Below are positions 33,062-41,231 of a DNA stretch of 64,000 nt, piece by piece. Where the stretch lies: the IMG/VR virus record IMGVR_UViG_3300043446_005562, positions 62,001 to 126,000 of that record. One strand, given 5' to 3'. A program made the translations under genes and the position numbers. Numbering within the stretch: the first letter of the stretch is position 1; each line of letters opens with the position of its first letter. The notes below the pieces were generated by a model. That model had not been told where the DNA came from, did no database searches, and was given only the letters and a program-made list of their open reading frames with translations. Origin of the DNA: a virus.

Positions 33062-34018
33062 TTAATTACGTCTTTCTTTTGCGTATAAAATTGCCTCAAC
33101 GTATTTTGCAGAAGCCGTATTTGGGTCAATGCTGGAAAAGTCAGCTTCGAATGGATTTTTATTGATAAATTCACCCTTATAAAACAACTTTCCGCCATTA
33201 TTATTTGTGACCCCGGCGTTATGCATGATATTGTGTTTGTTATAGTCATTAAGGGATGAAGTTCCCCAGCTAAAATCCAGTTCAGGTTCAATTAGGGTCT
33301 GTGCACCCATTTTCCAGGCACCCCAAAGAACTGCCCACATATCTGCGCACCATTTTTGAATTGGATGATATTTTGCAAGTTCATCCGGGGGTAAAGTTTC
33401 GCGTTCATGTGCTTCTCGATCTGCCATGTATCGATAAAGGGCTAGGGAAACCTCTTTTACGTCTTGCCAATATTCGGCTGAAACCCCCTTCATTAGATAT
33501 TGAGCTCCGCCTGAATTATTTTGATTTTGTTCCACCATCTCGGGTAAAATCTTGGCAAGAGAACACATATCGACAAAAAGATCATTTGATTTTGATTTAA
33601 TGTATTCGGCTCCAATGTAAGAGACAGTATCGCTGACATACCAGTATAGGTTATCTCGCATTTCATCAAAATTCGGCAGTTGCCTAAAGATGATGTCAGA
33701 ATCATGATAGAAGATGACCTCTTTGTTGAGCTCAGGATGGGCTCTGAAATGCTGCTCAATTATGTCGGGTCTAAGAATTGGAATGTAACCGAAATTATTG
33801 GTAATGGTCTTGCGATAAGAAAAAAATCTAACGTATGGGTACTTTGCAGCAAGGGCATTAAGCTCTTGGGAAGGCGTGCCTGCATGCGCCCAAAGTACTT
33901 CAATCCAATTTGGATTTATTCCGGCTTTTATAAAATTATGAATCATTACCTCAACCTGCCAATGAAAGTATGGCACATCAGGTTGAGCTGATAAAAATAC
34001 AATCTTCTTAGATAACAT
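33062..34018 (-). CDS. GT-A glycosyltransferase resembling peptidyl Hyp/Ser O-glycosyltransferases
   Basis: A 318-residue enzyme. The DxD metal/nucleotide-sugar motif lies in VIFYHDSDIIFRQLPNF (about residues 100-116). This parallels plant hydroxyproline O-arabinosyltransferases (PDHIFVRPLPNLA). Further parallels are GGAQYLMKGVSAEYWQDV, then VSLALYRYM, and the late motif WCADMWAVLWGAWKMGA, like the EMYA...A...G segment of HPAT/SGT1 enzymes. A conserved-looking His follows (NIMHNAGVT). There is no signal or membrane segment, so it would act in the cytoplasm. It stands between the poly-Thr protein and the fibre cluster. The likely reaction is sugar transfer to a hydroxyl, possibly Ser/Thr of the fibres. 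Acceptor and donor are inference. Confidence 0.72.
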   Translation of the reverse strand: MLSKKIVFLSAQPDVPYFHWQVEVMIHNFIKAGINPNWIEVLWAHAGTPSQELNALAAKYPYVRFFSYRKTITNNFGYIPILRPDIIEQHFRAHPELNKEVIFYHDSDIIFRQLPNFDEMRDNLYWYVSDTVSYIGAEYIKSKSNDLFVDMCSLAKILPEMVEQNQNNSGGAQYLMKGVSAEYWQDVKEVSLALYRYMADREAHERETLPPDELAKYHPIQKWCADMWAVLWGAWKMGAQTLIEPELDFSWGTSSLNDYNKHNIMHNAGVTNNNGGKLFYKGEFINKNPFEADFSSIDPNTASAKYVEAILYAKERRN

Positions 34019-34049
34019 ACTAAATTATACTAGAAATTGCCTATTGGAT

Positions 34050-36884
34050 TTATGGACATGCTTGAAAATCCATCACCGTACCGTCATCATAAATTTGGAT
34101 AACTCCGGTCGATATTCTAAACCATTGTGAATTACCTACAAAGCCAGAGGTTGGTGGATAATCGACTGTAACTGTATCACCAATTGTTGGATAGATGCCC
34201 ATTCCTGTGTGATAGAGTAGAGTATCGATTGTAAAGCTGCATGCTGGGTTAGGAACCGGGCTTCCAGCACTAGAAATCATGAAGGAGCCGGCTGCTAGCG
34301 TTGTAGTAGTCGTTGTTGCAGCCGCCGTTGTAGTAGTCGTTGTCGGAGCCGCAGTTGTTGTAGTCGTTGTCGGAGCCGCAGTTGTTGTAGTCGTAGTTGG
34401 AGCAGCTGTTGTGGTTGTTGTAGTTAAGCACGGACCGGCACTCATACAATCACCAAAAATTGCACCGCTTATTGTTGCAGCCGGCGTAGTTGGGAAAGTT
34501 GTTGCGAAATTAGTATAAACATATCCGTCATCTCCTAACGCATAATCACTAGGAGTTAGCCACATTAAGCTGCTAACAATTACCCCAATTCCAGTTTGAG
34601 TACATGTTCCGCATTCTAATTGATCAGCCGTGTAAATGTATATTACTGCGCCAGTCGTAGTTGTTGTAGTTGGAGCCTCAGTCGTAGTTGTTGTAGTTGG
34701 AGCCTCAGTCGTAGTTGTTGTAGTTGGAGCCGCAGTTGTTGTAGTTGTTGCTGGTGCATTGGTTGTTGTAGTGGTAGTTCCGCTACATGGAATTGATACG
34801 CCAGTTGCAGCATCATAGCATTGTTCACAAGCACCTTTGGAAATATTGATTATACTGGTTGTAAAGTCGCCTATTGTAAAACCTATTGGCGAGTGAGCTA
34901 ACACTACTCCAAGAGTTGATGAATTTCCATCATTAACTGATAATGAGAAACCTTCATTGTTTATGATATTAATGTTGGAACCGTCGGACGATACTAGTAC
35001 ATCATACACTGGACAAGTTGTGGTTGTCGTTGTCGGAGCCCCAGTTGTTGTAGTTGTAGTTGGAGCCTCAGTTGTTGTAGTTGTAGTTGGAGCCTCAGTT
35101 GTTGTAGTCGTAGTTGGAGCCTCAGTTGTTGTAGTCGTTGTCGGAGCCGCAGTTGTAGTCGTAGTTGGAGCAGCGGTAGTTGTAGTCGTAGTTGGAGCTG
35201 CCGTTGTAGTAGTTGTGGTAGGAGCAGCAGTCGTCGTTGTAGTCGTAGGCGCGGCTGTTGTGGTTGTCGTAGCAGCAGTTGTGGTTGTTGTGGTTTCACC
35301 TTGAATAGGCACAGTCACAGTATATTCGCAAACTCCTTTGGAGAATGTGTAAACCCCTACCACATTTGGAATTCCTGCAAAAATTGGATTTGCAACATTG
35401 AAGGTCCAAGGTAGAGTTACGTATTCACCAATTATACCGGTTAAATCGTGAGAATCATTACTTTGATCAACGAACGTAATTGTGTATGGCCCGCTTGGGG
35501 TTCCGCTGAATGTTATGCTAGTCGGCAAAGCTCCATCTCCTGGAGAATAGGCTAGTCCATTTGGCGCGCACGTTGTTGTAGTAGTTACGCCTGAGGTTGT
35601 AGTTGTTGTGGTTGCCGCTGTCGTTGTAGTTGTTGTTCCAACCAATTCCGGTATCAAATAGAATGGGCTAAACGAAGTAACTTGCGCATAAATTGATCTG
35701 GTTGCATAGTTTGGAACGTATACATCACCGGCGATATCCCCAGCCTCGATGGTCTCATCCGTTAAGACTCCGCTAACTTCATGAAATATTCTGACTAGAT
35801 CAAATTCTGCTTCGCTGATGCTTTGCGGTAGGGTAAATTTAACTATTGTACCGTTGGGCATGACAGAATTCCAATCGGTTATGCTAAATGCATAAATTGA
35901 ATTTTGTAGATAGAATCCAGCAGGCAATGAATCTCCGTTAGTATTATCGATTGGATTTGGCATTTTACAGATTGTAACTGGGCTTGCCTCAGTTGGGGTA
36001 CCGATTAGCTGAATGCCAAAATTAAAATTAGTTGAGCTTCCGCTTACAATATGGGTATTACATGAATATCCGGCTTGCGAGCAGTATGGATCCTCTGTGA
36101 AGTAGTGTAGTAGTAGTTTATCGCCCGTATCTAAATTAAAACCAGCAACACTAGGATTCCAATAGAGTTGACAAGTCGAATCCGCTTCATTAAAGGTTAC
36201 GGCGGTTGTGCCGCCATCACTGCTTAAATAGGCGGGCGCAGTAATATCCCCATCGCCAACTGGAATTAATTGACCGTTCACAAATAGCATGAACGCAGTT
36301 GAAGCCAACGGAGCTGGCACCAAAAATATTCCATTTTCGGATGCATTTGTGTTGTTTGTGGAAACCGCATCGGCTGTTGCCTGCATCACAACTTCTTGCA
36401 TGCACTTTGCGCCAGAGCCTCCGCCCGACAACAGGGTCCAGCCAGTTGATGTCAACCAGACGTAGACACCCTCAACGTAATTTCCTTGAGCCGCAATATA
36501 GACAATTTCACCAGGAACTCCAGTCGTTGGTAATTCGCCAAACACCCTGAGTCTTAATCTCAATATCTCAGCAACATCCTCTGCAATAAAATTCTTTGCA
36601 GTAACAGTTCCGCTTGGGGACAAGTTGATTACGGTTGGATAGACTGAATTGACCAGCTGTGTTCCGTATACTGAGAGACCTTGTCTTACTTTTACCAGAT
36701 CAGCAGATACTGTATTAATATCAACAGTAACCGCTGAGGTTCCCTGATTATAATTTATTGATGATAGAAATTCTTTGATAGCAGAGGTAATTTCTCCAAA
36801 GTTAAAATTGGAGAGCTCAACAACGGATGTTGTGCTGGAATTTGATAGTTTTTTGACCGCTGTTAATTTTACCTGTACTGACAT
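34050..36884 (-). CDS. Virion protein with multiple poly-Thr linkers
   Basis: A 944-residue protein. Residues 1-410 form a beta-rich head (ending near SFSPFYLIPELVG). The rest alternates small beta domains with mucin-like linkers of six-threonine blocks separated by AAP, EAP or GAP (about residues 415-438, 528-625, 705-745 and 815-861). The small domains carry cysteine pairs (KGVCEY, KGACEQCYDA, ECGTCTQTG). Such T-rich linkers are flexible and are natural O-glycosylation sites. It begins a unit with its own late-type promoter 23 bases upstream and is followed by the GT-A glycosyltransferase 31 bases later. I infer a surface appendage. Confidence 0.7.
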   Translation of the reverse strand: MSVQVKLTAVKKLSNSSTTSVVELSNFNFGEITSAIKEFLSSINYNQGTSAVTVDINTVSADLVKVRQGLSVYGTQLVNSVYPTVINLSPSGTVTAKNFIAEDVAEILRLRLRVFGELPTTGVPGEIVYIAAQGNYVEGVYVWLTSTGWTLLSGGGSGAKCMQEVVMQATADAVSTNNTNASENGIFLVPAPLASTAFMLFVNGQLIPVGDGDITAPAYLSSDGGTTAVTFNEADSTCQLYWNPSVAGFNLDTGDKLLLHYFTEDPYCSQAGYSCNTHIVSGSSTNFNFGIQLIGTPTEASPVTICKMPNPIDNTNGDSLPAGFYLQNSIYAFSITDWNSVMPNGTIVKFTLPQSISEAEFDLVRIFHEVSGVLTDETIEAGDIAGDVYVPNYATRSIYAQVTSFSPFYLIPELVGTTTTTTAATTTTTTSGVTTTTTCAPNGLAYSPGDGALPTSITFSGTPSGPYTITFVDQSNDSHDLTGIIGEYVTLPWTFNVANPIFAGIPNVVGVYTFSKGVCEYTVTVPIQGETTTTTTAATTTTTAAPTTTTTTAAPTTTTTTAAPTTTTTTAAPTTTTTAAPTTTTTTEAPTTTTTTEAPTTTTTTEAPTTTTTTGAPTTTTTTCPVYDVLVSSDGSNINIINNEGFSLSVNDGNSSTLGVVLAHSPIGFTIGDFTTSIINISKGACEQCYDAATGVSIPCSGTTTTTTNAPATTTTTAAPTTTTTTEAPTTTTTTEAPTTTTTTGAVIYIYTADQLECGTCTQTGIGVIVSSLMWLTPSDYALGDDGYVYTNFATTFPTTPAATISGAIFGDCMSAGPCLTTTTTTAAPTTTTTTAAPTTTTTTAAPTTTTTTAAATTTTTTLAAGSFMISSAGSPVPNPACSFTIDTLLYHTGMGIYPTIGDTVTVDYPPTSGFVGNSQWFRISTGVIQIYDDGTVMDFQACP
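34297..35640 (-). repeat. Poly-Thr (TTTTTTxAP) coding microsatellite blocks
   Basis: Four separate blocks (about 34297-34425, 34650-34770, 35015-35300 and 35570-35640) code runs of six threonines with AAP/EAP/GAP spacers. The DNA is GTT/GTA/GTC-type triplet repeat on the plus strand, likely to change length by slippage. Confidence 0.8.
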
Positions 36885-36907
36885 TTAGAATTTGGAATAT
36901 TTCTTTC

Positions 36908-36917
36908 TTTATTTATT
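36908..36917 (-). promoter_or_regulatory. T4-like late promoter AATAAATAAA
   Basis: On the minus strand this reads AATAAATAAA, 23 bases before the ATG at 36884, in the 31-base gap after the amidoligase-like gene. Confidence 0.55.
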
Positions 36918-38265
36918 ACTTTTGATCCAGGTTGTCAGATCTTAGTTCTTTTAAAAATTCTGTTTTTGAATCAACTTTGCAGTTGAAACCGACTGTGCCT
37001 GAGCTAATTATGCATTCATTAAGATCTCCATAAATTACAACGCCTGGCTCGTTTTTAATGTAACTTAGATCAAGCCGATTGTTGCCGTCCCTTTCAAATG
37101 AGCAGTGTTTTAAGTATGAGTATCTAATATCGTTGCCTGTAATTATTTTAGACTCCTTAATTCTTGAAGATCTTATTTTGCAGCCATAGAGCACACAGTC
37201 TTGGATTTCGCCTTCAATTGAACAATTTATAAAATCAATTCCATGAATTGAAAAACCCTCTTTTAATTTTACGTCTTTTAGCTGAACTCTATTTGAAGAG
37301 GTGTCGTAATTAAAAATTCCCTTTTTAAGATTACCGGTAGTAATGAGTTCAAATAATTTTTCTTTAAATGCTTGATAGTTTGACTCAACAATCCGTGGAT
37401 CATTTCGTAAATCAACATAGAGTTCAATTTCAGGATACGCCTTTATAAAACTCTCATAGGTTTTTACTGAGTCCAGTAGGGTTTTATGACGCGTTAAAAT
37501 TTCAGAAATTCTGCGAGTTTCATTAACCGAATAGGAATTATTTTCGCTTAGCGTCTCGTATAGGCTCTCTGCCATGTAATTAATAAGTTCAACTGCATCT
37601 TTCTTTTTGGTCTCATAACCTGTGCCGCCAGCATATCTAACTTCAAGATAGTTATTTGATAGCTTGGTGAAATTTAGACCAAAATACTTTGCATGTGGCA
37701 GTTTAAAATCTAGAGGACTTGCTGGATAGGCATAGTTTAGACCAGTCTCAGCAATAAATTTATTCTTTGGATAGATATTTAGCACCGAGTTCTTGTAAAT
37801 CTTCTGCATTCTAGATTTAGCAGAAGGCCACATTTCAAAAATTTTGGCCTCATTTAGGTTAAGAATGTACTTGAAAACATTCAAATTCTGTAATCTATCC
37901 CTTAATCCAAGGTCAAGTTCATTGAATGAGATATTGACGTGGATTCCCGTTCTTTCGCTTGTGAAACCGTGCTCATTTATAAAATTAAAAACTTTAAAAA
38001 GCACATGAACCGCCTCATTATACGGCATCACTCCAGTAACAAGCTCATTCATTTTGAATCCGCCTGAAAAATCTGGCTCAATCTTGAAATCGTTTTCTGC
38101 AACTGGCATCGATGAATGATAACGATCTGTCCAGTGTACGTTCTTTTTTAATACCTTTGACAATTTCTCAGAGAGCTCCTTTCTGCTTAACGGCGAAAAG
38201 AATTCAAATTCAAAACCTAGATTTACGTTATCGAACAGGTACTTTTTATTAATATCTTTATACAT
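36916..38265 (-). CDS. Amidoligase-like protein with pentapeptide-like C-terminal repeats
   Basis: A 449-residue protein. The N-terminal 320 residues fit the Amidoligase_2 (glutamine-synthetase-like) family: LGFEFEFF (about residues 16-23), the metal/ATP-type segment ERTGIHVNISF (about 101-111), and LNFTKLSNNYLEVRYAGGTG (about 197-216), like the family's N-(x)n-EFR motif. Such enzymes form amide bonds on peptides, sometimes on peptidoglycan. The C-terminal 120 residues read as stacked short repeats (SIHGIDFINCSIEG, CVLYGCKI, KHCSFERDG) resembling a pentapeptide-repeat helix. The gene is in the late structural operon with a promoter motif just three bases upstream of the ATG. The substrate is unknown; virion or cell-wall modification is possible. 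Confidence 0.72.
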   Translation of the reverse strand: MYKDINKKYLFDNVNLGFEFEFFSPLSRKELSEKLSKVLKKNVHWTDRYHSSMPVAENDFKIEPDFSGGFKMNELVTGVMPYNEAVHVLFKVFNFINEHGFTSERTGIHVNISFNELDLGLRDRLQNLNVFKYILNLNEAKIFEMWPSAKSRMQKIYKNSVLNIYPKNKFIAETGLNYAYPASPLDFKLPHAKYFGLNFTKLSNNYLEVRYAGGTGYETKKKDAVELINYMAESLYETLSENNSYSVNETRRISEILTRHKTLLDSVKTYESFIKAYPEIELYVDLRNDPRIVESNYQAFKEKLFELITTGNLKKGIFNYDTSSNRVQLKDVKLKEGFSIHGIDFINCSIEGEIQDCVLYGCKIRSSRIKESKIITGNDIRYSYLKHCSFERDGNNRLDLSYIKNEPGVVIYGDLNECIISSGTVGFNCKVDSKTEFLKELRSDNLDQK

Positions 38266-38268
38266 AGA

Positions 38269-38278
38269 GTTATTTATT
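38269..38278 (-). promoter_or_regulatory. Late promoter AATAAATAAC abutting a start codon
   Basis: The minus-strand motif ends three bases before the ATG at 38265. With T4 late geometry, position +1 would be the A of that ATG, so a leaderless transcript is predicted if this copy is active. Confidence 0.5.
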
Positions 38279-38283
38279 AAAAT

Positions 38284-40356
38284 TTATCGGTTTATTGCAA
38301 TGAACGGCACATTTAGACGAGGTCTGGCATTGTCAATGATTGAGAGGGTAGATTCATCCCTAATGAACAATTGACTCACTACAAATTCATGATCCTCGCT
38401 CTGAATCATAGTGTTAAATAGTCTGATATTTGCAATTAGATAATTTGCGCTAGGTACACACCAGGTAGCAGTTGTTTCAAAACTAAATGCGCCTGGCTTA
38501 ATCACATTGGACTGGTATACGGTTTCAAGCTTATTAAAATTCTTGATATTGGCAGGATCCTGTCTTAGCTGATAAAGATTAATCTCAAATTGGCCAAATT
38601 CGCTTGAAATTGGAATAATTAGCGGATACCATCTAAAATACTCAATGTTACCGGCTGAGTAGGTGTATTCTTGTGAATTTATTGTGATCTTAATACTTAG
38701 ATTTGGTGTACCAGAAAGATCCTGGACAATAGCCTGGATGATTAAACCTTTCTGATCATAGTCATCATAACCTCTGAATATCGTCACATCCTGGCTGCCC
38801 CTATTAAAATTAATTAGTGCAGCAAAGGTCATATTTGGAGTCTCAACCGTTGAGGCTGACTTTTTATAGACGATTGCATTCTCAGCCTGTTTGAAATTAA
38901 CTATGCCCGAGCCGGTCGTGGTTTCCAAAATGGGTCGTTTTTCGCCAGTTTTGAAACCCAAAGTTTTATAGCCTTCAACTATTACGTATTTGCCCTTGGC
39001 TCCAAAAGAATCCTTTGGGCCATTCATTTTTATTCTGGCCTTGTTGGCATTTAGGTCAGCCACATTAATATCGCCAGTCACCAACTGATTTTGGCGCCAG
39101 GTTTTAAAAATTTCACTGTCCTCATAGGCATAGATCTCATTGTCTGGTGAAAATTCCTGAGTGGTCGGTAGAGCATTTGAAACCAGAGTATAGGAATTTA
39201 TTTTATGATTGATTGCGCTTAGGTCGTAATAGTATTCAATTAACGGTGCATAATTGAATGTGATATCCAAAATTTTATTTTTGATATCCGGATGAATGGT
39301 CCGACGTGACTCATCGAATCTCGTTGAAATTGTTGAAAACTGCTGTTTATCAAGAGCATCGGCAGTTTGAACCCTGGCCTCAGCTCCAAATAATTCTTTG
39401 GATGATGTGATGATATTATCTAGGAAAGTTCGGTCAGCTGCTTTCATCAACATATCGATGTTGGGATGGAATTTAGTCAATTGAATTTTCCAATAGATTG
39501 GCTCCATCATAAAACCTCTATAGAGATAAGAGCCCTGAATTTCGTACATACGATTGACCAATGGAAAGAAGAGATAGTCTCTCTTTCTGGGCTGGGAGCC
39601 TTTGCCGAAAATCATCTGAAAATAGCTGTGATCTATGTGAATTTCAAATGGAACCTCAAAATCAACTCCAAATTCTGTAAAATTGGGCTTGTTATCCGGA
39701 AATTTATTGTCTGGCACCATTATCTTGATGCACTTACGTTCGGTTGTTTTAAAAAGAGTCCACTCCTTAAAAATGAAGTCGGCGCCGTCCCGGTCGGGTT
39801 CAGTTTTAAAATAGACAACCTCATGCCCGAATATCTTATTGGTTTGTAGACTTAATTCCTTGGCAATACCGGTTGCTGTGCCAACTTCATAGGGTCTGAA
39901 AGTTGATTCGCGTTCAGCAATTATGGCTGGGCAGCGTTCGTCTGAACAAAATACGCTTGGCGTAAAAAGATCAGCCTGAGGCTGCGCGCTCTTTACTCTA
40001 ATCTTGACTTCATTTATTTTTAGTTCGGTTGAGAGAGCCTCGTATGTTGAATCATCGTACTCGTATTTTACCTCAAAAAATACTGATTTTTGACCAAATT
40101 CCAGATCTGTTAAATTTGTTAGGTCGTCTGGTGTAAAATTGTACCACAATGACCAGTTTGCACGGTCGTTGGAGTATCTTAACTTTCGGATTATGTAACC
40201 TGAATTTGCAGAGCCCAGGGTCAAATCTTCGTCAAACCCGGTAATCTCTACCGCTTTCTGCACGGGCTCGCCGGTCGAAAAAATTCGGTAGTTCTTAGAG
40301 AAGCTTATTGAATTTTTTGACTGATCTGTGATAATTTTATAGGCTACTACTTGCAT
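38284..40356 (-). CDS. Large virion structural protein (start revised)
   Basis: A 690-residue beta-rich protein from ATG 40356 (MQVVAYKIITD). The open frame extends 17 codons further to 40407, but that stretch contains the late-type promoter GATAAATAAC (40372-40381). The transcript would begin inside it, so 40356 is the better start, 15 bases below the motif. The protein has no membrane segment. It carries a cysteine pair near VFCSDERCPAI and many beta stretches (FGVDFEVPFEIHID; SGIVNFKQAENAIVYKK). A LamG/laminin-like sandwich may lie in the C-terminal third (MTFAALINFNRG..FRGYDDYDQKGLIIQA). It is probably a tail or baseplate-attached component. No family is recognised. Confidence 0.65.
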   Translation of the reverse strand: MQVVAYKIITDQSKNSISFSKNYRIFSTGEPVQKAVEITGFDEDLTLGSANSGYIIRKLRYSNDRANWSLWYNFTPDDLTNLTDLEFGQKSVFFEVKYEYDDSTYEALSTELKINEVKIRVKSAQPQADLFTPSVFCSDERCPAIIAERESTFRPYEVGTATGIAKELSLQTNKIFGHEVVYFKTEPDRDGADFIFKEWTLFKTTERKCIKIMVPDNKFPDNKPNFTEFGVDFEVPFEIHIDHSYFQMIFGKGSQPRKRDYLFFPLVNRMYEIQGSYLYRGFMMEPIYWKIQLTKFHPNIDMLMKAADRTFLDNIITSSKELFGAEARVQTADALDKQQFSTISTRFDESRRTIHPDIKNKILDITFNYAPLIEYYYDLSAINHKINSYTLVSNALPTTQEFSPDNEIYAYEDSEIFKTWRQNQLVTGDINVADLNANKARIKMNGPKDSFGAKGKYVIVEGYKTLGFKTGEKRPILETTTGSGIVNFKQAENAIVYKKSASTVETPNMTFAALINFNRGSQDVTIFRGYDDYDQKGLIIQAIVQDLSGTPNLSIKITINSQEYTYSAGNIEYFRWYPLIIPISSEFGQFEINLYQLRQDPANIKNFNKLETVYQSNVIKPGAFSFETTATWCVPSANYLIANIRLFNTMIQSEDHEFVVSQLFIRDESTLSIIDNARPRLNVPFIAINR

Positions 40357-40371
40357 TAAACCCTTCTTTTT

Positions 40372-40381
40372 GTTATTTATC
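40372..40381 (-). promoter_or_regulatory. Late promoter GATAAATAAC (leftward of a back-to-back pair)
   Basis: On the minus strand this reads GATAAATAAC, 15 bases above ATG 40356. With 40407-40416 on the other strand it forms a divergent pair in a 77-base gap. Confidence 0.68.
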
Positions 40382-40406
40382 CGATTGTTGCCGGCTTTAC
40401 TCCGCA

Positions 40407-40416
40407 AATAAATAAC
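40407..40416 (+). promoter_or_regulatory. Late promoter AATAAATAAC (rightward of the pair)
   Basis: The plus strand reads AATAAATAAC, 17 bases before ATG 40434. It is the only visible promoter for the isolated plus-strand gene that follows. Confidence 0.6.
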
Positions 40417-40433
40417 AAGAAACGGGTTAGCTT

Positions 40434-41231
40434 ATGAAATCTCTTAACCCCAACCAGGTACTAGATCCAACTTGGATCTGCCAAGCCTACAAAGTTGACT
40501 TGGAATACTACACGTATCTCCTACTTGGAGCTCAACAAACCTATCTTAAAAATCTAGAATTAGGCAGGTTTGACTACTTTTATGAAATTGCATTTCACTA
40601 TCTAAATCTAAATACAATTATTGCGGATAGCAAAATGTACGACGCTGGCCTCAAACCAGTTACCACAGACCAAAATTTATTGCTGTTGATTGCGCAGCTT
40701 GCGGACAAAGAAAATAGTCAGGGTAAGGACATCATCAGGCAGACTTCCAAGATTTTGGCCGACACCATGAATCAATACTTGGAGAAGCAGATCATTAGCT
40801 TAGACAAGATTCACTTCTATTTCAACAATAATTGGATTCACAAGCAGGATCTTATCTACTTTGTGTGTAAAACCATTGAACCTGATAATTACGAAATTGT
40901 TGAACTTGAACTGGCGTCTTCTCAAAATCTGGGCTATTCGGTAAAGACTGTTGCTGAGGTTAAATTACCAGACCTAAAGGAAAATCAATTTAAGAATCGA
41001 TTACTTGAAAAGCTGCCTAATCTGGAAAAATTTGACCCGGAAAAAAATGTGATGGTAATCGGTGGAGGCGTTAATATTGATCCAGTAAATAGAGTATGCC
41101 TTGCAAAGGACACTGTGCTATTAAACCGAATAATGAATCATCAACATGGTTTTGATGGAAATGTTCTATTGGATTTTCATAGGCTTTTAGAAAAACAAAA
41201 GAGTATTCCATTCAAATTAAAGATTGGTTGA
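40434..41231 (+). CDS. Unknown protein, lone plus-strand gene in the tail region
   Basis: A 265-residue soluble, mostly helical protein without signal or membrane segment. Distinct stretches are YYTYLLLGAQQTYLKNLELG near the start and MVIGGGVNIDPVNRVCLAKD near residue 207. I do not recognise a family. It is flanked on both sides by minus-strand virion genes, is driven by a late-type motif, and its stop codon touches the stop of the convergent gene (41231/41232). An assembly factor or virion protein is likely from timing alone. Confidence 0.6.
   Translation: MKSLNPNQVLDPTWICQAYKVDLEYYTYLLLGAQQTYLKNLELGRFDYFYEIAFHYLNLNTIIADSKMYDAGLKPVTTDQNLLLLIAQLADKENSQGKDIIRQTSKILADTMNQYLEKQIISLDKIHFYFNNNWIHKQDLIYFVCKTIEPDNYEIVELELASSQNLGYSVKTVAEVKLPDLKENQFKNRLLEKLPNLEKFDPEKNVMVIGGGVNIDPVNRVCLAKDTVLLNRIMNHQHGFDGNVLLDFHRLLEKQKSIPFKLKIG

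Noticed and set aside
34957-35304. Poly-Val open frames on the plus strand over the poly-Thr blocks
   Set aside because: They are antisense shadows of threonine codons, with no start context and no domain.
40357-40407. Longer start of the 690-residue virion protein at 40407
   Set aside because: The extra 17 codons contain the late promoter motif, so the transcript would start inside them.
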